From Podarcis raffonei (lineage: Eukaryota; Chordata; Lepidosauria; Squamata; Lacertidae): 64,000 bases of DNA. A model generated the notes under the pieces. That model was not told the origin of the DNA and made no database searches. It saw nothing but the letters and a program-made list of their open reading frames with translations. Both the position numbers and the translations under genes were made by a program. The stretch's first letter is position 1, and every line of letters starts with the position of its first letter. The DNA is taken from the NCBI RefSeq assembly GCF_027172205.1, contig NC_070602.1, positions 49,867,520 through 49,931,519 on the forward strand, in the 5' to 3' direction. Of this stretch, positions 34,916 to 45,927 are shown piece after piece.

Positions 34916-35419
34916 CCTTCTAGAGGAAGACAAATGCACCTGCACACTGTATGCCAAGCCCCTTTCATTGACCGAAAGCCACAAGGGAACAGACATCTTC
35001 CTGCACATGTCATGTGATAAGATGTTGCTGAATAAGTGTTTTCTCTCCAACACCCAATGTTCACCCTTCTTTCTCTCCCACCTGGGCCTGAATGAGTGAA
35101 AATTTACTCAGAAGCCCCACTGTGTTAAGTGCATGTATTTCCAACTGCAGTGTAAATCGTACAGCAACTCAAAGGCATGTGTTTTGTACAATCACTAGTG
35201 CCAGCGTTCCATCCATACAAGTCTTGGAAAGTGGAGAAATTACACTTTTAACCAACCTCCCTCCCTTTTCTTAAATATACATCCAAAAATGAGGGATCCG
35301 AATGTGCGCATTCATTTATCTCTTCTAAGCCATTTTTTGAAAATGTTTCTTTCCGCAAATCGGACAAGTAAAGCAGTTATTTACTTTAACACTACAATCA
35401 AGCAGCAATCCGGGGAAAG

Positions 35420-35960
35420 AAAAGCACCAAGCGCCCTCTTTATCGCCACGTATCTAGGCGCACGTGTGTACGCTGCCCGAGCGCCAACAGGTGGTTTGAC
35501 GCCGGTAGCCCGAGTTTGGCGCCGCCACGAAGGGGAGCGCAGAGCAGCGGCGGCGGGACGCGGCGGCCGAAGCCCCTCGGTGGGTGGAAATGCGCTCTCT
35601 CGAGCGGGCGCCACCAAACTCCACGGTTGCCCAGGGCGATCGCGTAAAGAAAGAAGTTACCCGCGTCAGCAGCAGCAGCTCCAGGCGCCCCGGCAGCCCC
35701 GGAAGGGGAGGCGACAGGGCAAGCAGAAGCCCCCCTCTCGGGAGAAAGAGGGGCAGGTCGGGAGCAGGCAGCGAGCTCCGGCCCCCCAGGAAGGCCCACG
35801 GCAACCGGGCGAGGGAGCGATCAGACAGCGCCGAGCGCGCGAAGCCCAGCGGCGCGCTATTGACTTCGGGCTGGCGAGAGCCGCTCCGCGCGAGTTGCAG
35901 TGATGTAATGTCAGCAAGAGCAGCAGCAGCAGCCTCCGAGTCACATGCCTGAACTTTCCC
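35420..35960. promoter_or_regulatory. CpG island, possible upstream NR1H3 promoter
   Basis: Dense CpG island between the divergent genes NR1H3 and ACP2, 3.8 kb from the ACP2 start codon and 19 kb from the first NR1H3 coding exon. It has many GGCG/CGCC motifs and an E-box-like CACGTG at 35461-35466. In human the NR1H3 first exon lies close to the ACP2 promoter, so this may be a distal NR1H3 start site whose exon splices over a long intron to 16216. No splice donor could be chosen with confidence. The 200-residue frames here have composition typical of CpG islands and are not called. Confidence 0.45.
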
Positions 35961-36084
35961 CAACTCCACCCCCTGGTGTTCCTTTCGCCCCCTCCGATTT
36001 CTACATCCTGGCGGCGTGGTGTGCATGAGAACCCAAAACACAAGGGGAGAAGCCCCTCCTTCCTTCTGCACGCCGAATGCTTTG

Positions 36085-36170
36085 CTTGCGAAGATCATTT
36101 GTTCGTTCCACGTTTTTATACCGCCCTTCGTCAGAAACATGCCGGGGCGGTGTACAGAATATGTAACATA
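36085..36170 (-). mobile_element. L2-like 3' tail
   Basis: Plus strand TTTTTATACCGCCCTTCGTC and GCCGGGGCGGTGTACAGAAT is the reverse of the common L2 ending (a gggcggtataaa motif). It adjoins the CpG island. Confidence 0.5.
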
Positions 36171-36465
36171 GGCATGATTATTTATGAACTTTTTTTTTAA
36201 AGGATCCTAGGCAACCCAAAGCCTTGCTACATTCCCCACATGGTTTACTTGTTAAAAAAAGTATCACAGTCTGAAATCGATTGGAGCCTGTTTGGGACCG
36301 ACACAGCACCCCTTGGCCCAAGCTTCGCTGGGAGGTCAGCGGACTATTCCACACCGATCCACCAGCCAGCTAAGCCGGCGTGTTTACGGATAAAGACAGC
36401 TGTCAGTGACTCGACGGCCTAGCGGACGAAATGCCACCCTGTACTTAAAGGAGTAGGGATATATG

Positions 36466-36578
36466 GCTGCTCTCCAGATGCTGTGCCTGCAGCTCCTCTT
36501 CTCCACCATTGGCCATGCTGGCTGGGGCTGGTGGGAGATGCAGTCCAACAACCTCTGGAAGGCTGCAGGTTTGCTGCT
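36466..36578. repeat. Palindromic hAT-like MITE
   Basis: GCTGCTCTCCAGATGCTGTG opposite GTCCAACAACCTCTGGAAGG, with CATTGGCCATGCTGGCTGG core. Confidence 0.55.
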
Positions 36579-36776
36579 CGGTGCTCTTCCTCGACTGGCA
36601 ATGTATAACAGGTTGCAAATAGCAGCGCACACAAAGCAAGCATAGGAACATAGAGAGCTGCCTTATTCTGAGTCGGAACATTGGGTCCCCCTAGCCAGGG
36701 CCAGCCCACCCATGAGGCAAGGTAAGGCAACCGCCTCAGGTCTACAGGGGCAGCAAATCCTGCCTCCTAGGAATTC

Positions 36777-36900
36777 ATGTGGCCCTCCAGATACTGTTGT
36801 ACTCCAACTCCCATCAGCCCCACCGGCATGTCCAATAGTCAGGATGAAGGGAGTTGTAGTCTAGCAACACCTGGAGGGCCACAGATTCCCTATCCCTGCA
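36777..36900. repeat. Palindromic hAT-like MITE
   Basis: TGTGGCCCTCCAGATACTGT opposite CAACACCTGGAGGGCCACAG, ending ATTCCCTATCCCTGC. Confidence 0.6.
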
Positions 36901-37565
36901 TTAAACCACACTGTCACTTATTTTAAATTACTTGATCTAAAACACCAAGGTGTGAGTGTGGGAATTCCCCCATGCTCTCCCTAAATGGCAACCCCCTGGA
37001 GAAGTATAAGAACGTAGGCAGAAAGATGCCCGGAGATGCTTCTGACCAACCATTTGCCCCAAAGCAGGATTCTCTAAATGTCACCTTCCACCTCTCAAGA
37101 GATCTGCAGACTTTTGAAAAGAGACATTCAGCTCTTGGGCCTGTTGGTCTTTGCTCTGGCTACATGATGATCCAGACAGCCCTCATCAGAGCATGGCTAT
37201 GCTTAATAATACAATTAGACTTTTCAGAATTGTTGCCTTCCCCTTCTGCTTCACTCATACCAAGGATAAATGAGAAAAAGGCAATATGAGTGTGGCTGCA
37301 AAATTAAAACTATTTTGAAACATTACTGTTGACAAAAATATTAGGTGAGGAGAACCAACGTTGCTTCAGGCTGGAATGCCGTCCCTGTATACCTGGACAT
37401 ATGTCCTACTGAATTCAACTGGGCTCACTTCCGAGTGGGCCTGCATCAGATTCACTATTATTAACAACACTGCTGTGTGGTCCTCCTCTCACAACATGCT
37501 GCTTTAATCTTCATTGGATGTTCTCTCTGGGGAAAGATTTTGTCATGGGGCAATTCCCAGAGGGG

Positions 37566-37685
37566 TAGTAGCCATGTTAGCATCTCACAGCAAAAACAAC
37601 AGCCTTGTGGCACCTTAAGAAGTGAATTGTGGCAATATGGCTTTAGATTTCATGGACTAGAGTCCATTTCATTAGATACTTGAAG
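37566..37685 (+). repeat. Old amniote interspersed repeat
   Basis: TAGCCATGTTAGCATCTCAC, then CAGCCTTGTGGCACCTTAAG and TCCATTTCATTAGATACTTG, match a dispersed family I recognise from turtles, crocodiles and lizards by the GTGGCACCTTA...TTCATCAGAT signature. Class not assigned. Confidence 0.45.
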
Positions 37686-37724
37686 CATTATCCTGAGTTG
37701 GGAAGGGGGGATTGTAAACATTCA

Positions 37725-38150
37725 AGGTCAAGGTTCTCATGTTAATGTACAAGGCCCTTCATAACTTGGGTCCAGGATATCTGAAGGACTGACTGCCTGA
37801 TCCCTGTTATCACTGTCATATCTATCGTTGACATCTCTGGGGGAGTCTCTCTAATGGTGGTCCTTGCAGGGTTCAGATGCATGGCTTGTAACTACCAGAA
37901 GCCATGCATTTGGTATGGTGGGACCTATCCTGTGGAACTTCTTCCTGAGTGACATTAGACAGGCTCCCTTCTTGCTAGACTTCAGGTGCTTGACAAGGAC
38001 TTTCATGTTTCAGCAAGCATTTTAAGGTAGCTTTCTGTTTGTAGGATGGATTTTAATTGTCTGTATTCTTTGAACGGCACTTTTTAAACATTTTATGTAC
38101 GCCACTTAGAAATAATTAATATCAAATGGTTTATAAATACCAGAATATCT
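37725..38150 (+). mobile_element. L2-clade LINE fragment
   Basis: GTCAAGGTTCTCATGTTAAT, GTACAAGGCCCTTCATAACT and TGGGTCCAGGATATCTGAAG encode the same VKVL..YKALHNLGPGYLK block as other L2 pieces here. The tail is TGTACGCCACTTAGAAATAA. Confidence 0.65.
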
Positions 38151-38395
38151 ATATCTATGGACCGTTTGCACATTGCTTGTCACAGTGAAGTCATTAGTTT
38201 TACAAAAATTACCTATAAATGAAGGGGCTCTTCCTTCTCATCACTTGGGTGCTTAGGGCTCTGGGAAGTGAATTAAAGTTGCACTCTCATTTTCCACCAG
38301 CAGGGGCTGGGAAAGACAGCTCGATTCCCACCTTTCAGTGGTGGCAACAGGTGCTCTAATGAAGCAGCAGCAATAGTATGCAGCAGCCTTTGCCA

Positions 38396-38640
38396 ACCTG
38401 GTGCCCTCCATATTTTCTGGGATCTGTGGATAAAGGGCATAATACTAATAATGATACTAATACTACCAATAATAATGTTTTGGATGACAACTCTTATCAG
38501 TCAGTATGGCTGTGTTGACTGGAGTTGATGGGAGGCAGTCAATTTTTCAAGGATTATCTTGTTTTAATTGTATTTTATGTTTTATTGCATTAGTGTATAT
38601 TGTTGTACACTGCCTTGCAAGATGGTATATAAATATACAG
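38396..38640. repeat. Decayed hAT-like MITE and L2-like tail
   Basis: CCTGGTGCCCTCCATATTTT and TTTTGGATGACAACTCTTAT with GGAGTTGATGGGAGG are remnants of the palindromic family, split by an (ATAATA)-rich insertion. They are followed by an L2-like tail ending in GGTATATAAATATACAG. Confidence 0.4.
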
Positions 38641-39559
38641 ACACACACATACATATAAATAAGCAATTTCACATCTGAGTTTTTTAAGAACTCCTGGCAT
38701 GGGTGTTGCCAGGATTTTTGTTAGAGGGGTAAGGACTTTTGGGGGTGTAGAAGCGATGTGATTGGTCAGTTATTAAGTATTTCTATTGTTTTCCTTGATC
38801 TGGGGGGCAGCTGTCCTCCCCACCCCCCTTTGCTACCCCCATGACTGCTGGCTGGATTCCATCTAGATCTAGCGATATGTTAATTTTTCATTTGTTGCTA
38901 AAGCCTTCAACGGCTCACGTCACCACTGTTGCATCAATTCTGAATACTCCCTGCCTTACACCTCCTGCCCTACACCAATCACAAATAATGCATCCAGCTT
39001 TTCTGCAATCTCCTTAACCTTTTAAACCACACCTTTAAATTTCCCTTCTCGTATTGTCCTACTGCCTCCCTAGCTGGCTTCTGCTTCTGGTGTATTAAAT
39101 GTGTGTGGTTTTTTAATTAATTGATATCACTGTTATAAGCAACATGCTCCTCGAATTCTGTTTTTAAGAATCTCCGATTGCCTCGTCTCGCGTTTGTGTG
39201 GGCGTGTGCGTGTGCATGGGTTTGTGTCAACATCTGTTCCCGTTTGGGCAAGACTTTCATTGTCTTGCTTTTAATAACTTCCTTGCCTCTGCTGTTTACC
39301 ACGCCGGTATCTTCGTGCATTCGGTGGCACCTTTCCCGATCTGCTGTATACTGTATACAGTACTTTATTGTTATTATTGTTGCTGTTATTTTGCATACCC
39401 TTTGTGATCGTTGCAGGAAAACAATTTCCGCGACCTCTTCAGGGACTTCCACTACCTCTAGTGGCTCTTCAAAAATAACAGTAAAACACCCAGCCATTTC
39501 GCGACTGTCCCATTTCTGAGCAAAATCTCCCTCGGGGAGGGGTGGGGAGGGAACCCCCT

Positions 39560-39742
39560 CCCGCTTAGTCAAGAGGTCACAAAGTTCAAGGGAATTTCTC
39601 AAGAGCCAATAGGCGAGATGGGCACCAGCAGCTTCGGTTGCCGATACTGAGCATGCTCGGGGTAGGTGGAGCATGCTCACTCCCTCTTTCCAAGGTACGG
39701 ATGCCGAGCGAGGGAGCCTCGGCGCGGATAGGGAGCAAAGCC
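39560..39742 (+). promoter_or_regulatory. ACP2: ACP2 promoter-proximal / 5' UTR region
   Basis: GC-rich, TATA-less sequence just upstream of the ACP2 start codon, with a CCAAT box at 39605-39609 (agCCAATag) and a mild CpG rise. This fits a housekeeping lysosomal gene. The transcription start itself cannot be placed from sequence. Confidence 0.4.
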
Positions 39743-42700
39743 ATGGAGGGTGGAAGGAAGCGGCGGAGCTGGCGAAGCGCCTCTTTCCCGCTGCTGCTGC
39801 TGCTGAGTCTCGCCCTTGAGCTGGTCCTGCCGGTCGCCCAGGCTCGGAGCCTCCGCTTTGTTACCTTGGTGAGCAGCAGGAAAGGGAGGCAAGCCAAGAA
39901 AGGGATTAAGGGGGGGCGATCTTTTGGGGGGGTTGCCACGTGACAGAAGGCTTCCCAAGCTCCAAATGGCCAGCAAGGAAAGGCAGGAAAATCTCGATCG
40001 GCCCTTTTTAAAACAACAACACACCCATGAAATTCGTGTTGAAAACAAGTGGCTTTTCTTCGCTGCAGGTTGCGCTTTGCAATCGAAGCCGAGATCGCGA
40101 TTTCTCCGTTAAGAAAATAATCGAAAATTGCAAGGGTTTGGGTTTAATCATCATCATCATCATCGCCCTAAGTGTTGGTATAGCAGGAGCCAGGGAGGAC
40201 CCAAGAAGATCAGGGTGCTTGCCCCCCCCCCGCGCCCGCCACGTTCTTTCCTTGCTGCGTATCTCCCAGCGCCTTCGGCTATCTCGAGATCCGGCGGCAG
40301 GGCTTGACAGCAACCTCGCCTCGCTTCAGGGTTGGGGTGGAGCAAGAGCCCTAGTGATCTCTGGCCCGAGGCAAAATGCATGGGAATTGGGCAAACAGGA
40401 GAGGTAGAGGACGCCAGCACCTGCTGTCTAACGGTGAACTATTTTGGTTTTCAGTTATACCGCCATGGAGACCGCTCTCCTGTGAAGGCATACCCCAGAG
40501 ATCCTTATCAGGAAAGCGCCTGGCCTCAGGGATTTGGGCAACTTTCTCAGGTGGGTATCTCAGAAAAAGCGACCTGTGGGAAACTTTGAACCCCAAGGAA
40601 ACCCATTTCCCAACAGGAGAATGCAGAACTATTTTATTTGAAGAAGAAATTGTGTTAAAACATCACATGTTATTATTTGTGGTGGTGGTGGGGTAATACT
40701 CCATGCAGCTCCAGTCTGAGGTTTCCTCTTTTGCCACTGCCGCTGCTGCTGCTTTTCCTCTTGGGAGCTATTTTTAGTTCCACTTTCCTTTTCTCTTTCC
40801 TACCCCAGGGAAATGACAGTGCCTTTTAAAATCAGATAAAGCAATAACTTTATTTAAAAGACAAGAGTTTTCCCTATTGTTGTTTTTATAAAAGCAAAAT
40901 ATGTATAGCTTACAAACCTGCAAAACATGTTGCGGGGGGAGCGGAGGACTGTGTCATTCATTTCAGAACAGATTTTGGTTAACATTTCCTGTGTCAGCAG
41001 TGGTCAAGCTGTAACTCTATTTGTTCTCATTTTCGTTGGTGTGTGGTTGTGCAAGCAAGCACAAAAACCTGCTTTGCTGTTAATTTGTTGCTGTTAATAT
41101 GCGTAGGAAGGAATGCAGCAGCAGTGGGACCTTGGTCGAGCGCTTCGAAGCCGATACAATGGATTCCTCAATTCCTCATACAATAGACAAGAGGTTAGTG
41201 CATTGTCGCAAATTGCTAGAGGTATCATGACCATGCAGTGTCCTCTTTGCCCTCCCTGTATTAAAATCTCTTTCCTCTCTCTTTCTAAGTAAGTGGCTGA
41301 GGAAAATAATGGAACAACATGAAAGCCTGTTTTTTCAAATGGCATCTTCCGTGTAAACAGTTTGTCAAATCCCTGCTTGGGTTAAAATAGCAAAGGAACA
41401 ATAAACAATTGCTGACCAGGGCAGTGATGTAAAGGAAAGTAAAAGGAATAAGATGGCATCTGAGATGGACTGGACTTTGTTTGGTCAAACAGGCCACTCA
41501 AGACAAAGAGAATTCGCACGGGACACAATAAGAGACTGGGGTACTTGATAAGGGTATAGATCAGATGATTTTCTCCTGCTCTCATGCCAGTGGATGGACC
41601 TGTTTGAGCGTGTTTGTTGAAAAATCTCTTGAGAACTGTCAGGAGTTCTCTGGTGAGTTGGCCTGTAGTTTTCCACTGCCTTTTTCTCAGTGATGAAAGC
41701 AGATAATGGAAGGCATGGCCCATGAACCAAATTCAGGTAAATACAACAGTAAGAACATCTCCCAAACCCTGTGATGCACTTCAGCTGTCAAGCAGGAATT
41801 TATGACGTCTGGCTTGCCTTGCCACATGCACAAAAACCTGCCCAACTGGATTGTTAACCACCTTCTGGGTGTTTTTATTTAACTTTGTCTCAGTGCCACT
41901 CAGTAAACAGTTTTAAATGTGCATAAAGGACAATATGAAATGGAGCAATAGGCCTATTTTATTCCTGTTAGGAACATTGTTTTTATTTATTTATTTCTAC
42001 ATTTATATCCCACCTTTTCCTCCAAGGAGCTCCAGGTGGCATACACAGTTCTCCTTCCCCGTTTTATCTTCACAACAGCTCTGTGAGGTAGGCTAGGCGG
42101 AGGGACAGCGACTCACCCCAGATCACCCAGGGAGCTGCCTGGCCGAGTGGGGATTTGAATCCTGGACTCCCAGGTCTAGTCTGGCAGTCCTAACTGTGGC
42201 ACCGCTGGTGTGGTGTTATAGCATAGCATGACTGTTCTACAGCAGCAGCATATATTAGACAACGTGTTCTTCCTATGCAACAGCTTCTTGTAGGCCCTCA
42301 AATTTTCCAGCGAAAGCTACAATTTAAATGATGATGAAAGCTCTTCAGGAACATTTTTATTAGCCTTTGTGCCCATCCTGTTAGAGCTCAACCTAGGTAG
42401 GCAACAGCAGTGCTGCTTTGGGGATTTCTTCCTGTGTCAGTTTCCAAGCTAAGTGCTGCTTCATGCAATGGGCCCTGCAGTTCCACCATGGTCAACTGTG
42501 GGCTCTCTTTTGTGTAACATCTCCAGGAGATTTGCAAGCCTGGAAACACAGTTCTAGAAACTGTGATTGGCTGAGGCTTCCAGAAGTCTGCTTAGCACAC
42601 CTAAAGAGCGCCACTAATGCTCTTTAGGTGTGTCCAAAACGCAATCAATTCTTGTTGCAAGTGGGGTAATTGCTCTTTGGCTGCAATGTGTGAAGTGGCA

Positions 42701-45700
42701 ACAAGATGTAGAACTTTAAGCCATATCAACTCAGCCTGGCCACAGATCATCCCCCATATTATCCGCCTGCTGGCCCAGCCCAGGATGAATTCAGAGCAGG
42801 AGCCCTGCTTCTGTTGCCTTCACTGCTCATGCCTTCTAAGGTGATGCCCTGCCAGTCTGGGTATGCTGCATGTAACTTGCACATATTGCAGAGAGGACGT
42901 TTTTCAAGCCCCACATCTTTGTTCTCTTGCCTGCATTAGAGTCATTGCTGACTTAGTGGCTGCACCTGGAAATACAGCAGTAGTGGCAACTGAAGGAGGT
43001 GTCAGAGGGAAAGTTGCAGAGGGTTTTCTCTTGTGACATGTAGCTTGGGCTTGCTCTGGAGCAATTTGCTCTCCAGGCATCTATTGTTTCTTGGTGAAAC
43101 AGGATGGTCAAGTGACTTCTATGGGGCTTGAAGGCAAGAGTCCTAGCTCTTGTACATGGGAGTAGGATTGAATAGCTATTGAGGCCTGAAAATTGTACAT
43201 TGTTTTAAATTTGGCTATAAGTCGCTGTGGGTTGCCTTAGGCAAGATAAAGCAACCAACAAATGTAAATAAATGAATGAATGTACCTGCACCCCATGTCA
43301 TATGCCTTGTAGAGTGGATATATGGACAAGCAGCACTTTTCTAGTTGCTTCTGAACTACCTGGGAAAGCCTGTGTCGCACCTGGTCTGATTCAGCCCGTT
43401 CCCCTCAGAGCTGGAGACTAAATCTAACCCTGGCACCTCTCAGCTTCCACTATCTGTTGCTTATCTGCAGGTAGCTCAGCTTGCTATCTTTTTGGAAGAC
43501 TAATGAAAAAAAAAACCTAATATACTGTGTGCTGACAGTTGTCTTTTTAAAAGACTGCGCCAAGCCCACTGAACTCATTTGAGAGCAGACCAAAATATGT
43601 GGAGTAAAGGTTCACATTCTGAAATGCTTTAGGGAATAACAACATCAGGTGCCTGTTGAAAACAAAGACTAGTTAAAGAAACAGGGATAAATTAAGGGAT
43701 TGGGAATTATCTCAAAGGGTGCTTATTTCCACACTGTTTGATTACATTATGCACTGGTGTTCTTAAGTCCTAGGCTATGACATACATTCCCTTCTTAGAA
43801 CTCAATTTGTTTATTTGCATAAGTGAAGATTCAAGTGGAATATCCTGTTTGGAGGGAGCTGATTTATTTTGCCCTGCAGGTTTTGTGCTGTCATAGACAC
43901 ACTCCTGTTAGTGACTTGCCCACCAGGGTCATTGAAGCATTAAATTCCTTGTGGAGAATGATACATAGAGGCACATCTGTAGGGCTCTAAGATAGGGGTT
44001 ACAGACAATATATCTGATTTCCACAGACAACATATGCAGGCTCCTTCAGTCTGTGCCAATTCCCCTCCATTCCATATGTCCTTTAGATAATTAGGGGACC
44101 ACTATATGATCTGTCCTTGTAGTTAGCCTGGAACAACACTTCGCATTTTCAAGCAGCACTCAACTCCGCATTCAACGTGCGTGGCCTGTAGCCTTGGAAA
44201 GTGACACACACATAACTCAAGGCTAGAACATTGTGTTTTGGATTTGTGAAGTTCCACTGCCATTTCTGTAGCTTCCCTAACCACAGCTATGCTTGATTTT
44301 CTAGCTCATCTGCTGCCTCTACTTTACTTTCCCTCCCAAGCTCCCATTCTCTTTCCTTGCTTTCTACAGCAGCTCAGATATTCAGAATAGCAATGTGTAT
44401 CAAATTGTTCTTTGATCAGACTCTGTTGGGACCTGTTTATTGCCAGCTTCCTCACTATGTCTCTTGTTAATAGCATATCTAAATCAGATCAGCACCGCAG
44501 CAGAACCATGAACATAAATGACCTTCTGTATTTGATTCTATACTCTGGCAGATCTACATACGCAGCACAGATTTTGATCGCACCCTGATGAGTGCCGAGG
44601 CCAATCTGGCAGGACTGTACCCTCCAGAAGGGTGGCAAGTGTTTAACCCCAATATTTCTTGGCAGCCGATTCCTGTCCACACAGTACCTGACTCAGCAGA
44701 GCATGTAAGTCACTTTCAGACCTAAGTACCAGTAGATTGGACCTTCTTGCATTAAAAACTTCTCTCTCTCTCTTCAATTGTTTTCATCTACCCTGAATGC
44801 TACCATTCCACTTCTTCATCCTGACTCCTTAGCGATTCCTGTTTTGGAGCAAGTTGCATTTCTCAGGCCCTGTTTCACCTGTTTGGAGGCAGGCAGCCTC
44901 TCTTAGAAGTATCACTTTGCTTTCAGCAATTAGCCCATTAACAAGCAGATGCAACAGTTAGCATTGCTTGTAAAGATGGATTCACGGTCAAATGATCCTC
45001 TTAGTGAACATCTCTATTTTGCCTCTGTCCAGCTCCTGAAGTTTCCATTATCTCCCTGTCCCCGTTACGAACAGCTGCAAAATGAGACCCGGCAGACAGC
45101 AGAGTATGTGAATAAGACCATCCAGTACATGGTATGTCAAGCTTGATGTACTTCTCTATCTCTTTATACAATGGTGGCGGCATGGAGAGAGATGGAAGAG
45201 CTGACTGTCCTTTGCTCCTGCAGGGATTTCTGGAGATGGTGGCAAACAAGACGGGAATTCAGGATGTCTCCCTCGAGTCGGTCTGGAGTGTATATGACAC
45301 ACTCTTCTGTGAGGTGAGCTGTCCATCTGTAGTCATTAGTCATTTGCCCTACAACCCATTTAGTATCAGAAGCTGTCTGTGCTCTTGGCTGTAGAACCCA
45401 GGCTCTGGGGCCAAATGCAGCCCTCAAGGCCTTTTTGGCAGCCCTTGGCAACATGAGACACCCCACCCAGCAGCCCTTGCACTGCCGGATGAGGAGGTGT
45501 GAGGGCTCTGACAGGGTCCTGGAGTCTTCCTGTCTCCTTCCCAAAGCCTAGCTAGTACTTTCCTAGATTTGGGGAGGAGTTGGGAGGGCTCTGGGACCTT
45601 GCCAGAGCCTTGGCCTCCTTCCGAAAGTATGGTGCCTTGGTTAGCCGGCAGTATGAGGACTGTGGGGGGGTCAAATTTGGCCTCGCTTCTCCCCCCCCCA

Positions 45701-45887
45701 ACGGGTGCGACAAAGCCGTGTGTGGCCCACAGGTTCCATGCTAAATTACTCTTGTGGCCCACTTGGTATGAAAAGTTGGACTGCCCTACTCTAGGCCACA
45801 TTCTCTCTCCCCAGGCTACACCTCTTGCTACCCCTGCTCTGCACCTTCATTGAGTGCTTTTGCTTGCTTGAAGGATGCAGAGCTAGC

Positions 45888-45927
<40 letters not shown>

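Larger units (their letters stand above)
16217..35400. other. Repeat-rich region upstream of NR1H3 coding exons
   Basis: About 19 kb without a convincing protein-coding exon on either strand; the 60-150-codon frames are short, unconserved or repeat-derived. It holds SINEs, MITEs, LINE pieces and the U2 fragment listed separately. If NR1H3 starts at the CpG island near 35.4 kb, this is its first intron. Unassigned sub-stretches such as 24040-25200, 27130-28290 and 30015-31430 show nothing specific. Confidence 0.5.

Noticed and set aside
35289-36140. Frames of 204 and 228 codons at the second CpG island
   Set aside because: Composition-driven, overlapping on both strands and without any recognisable family; better explained as promoter DNA.
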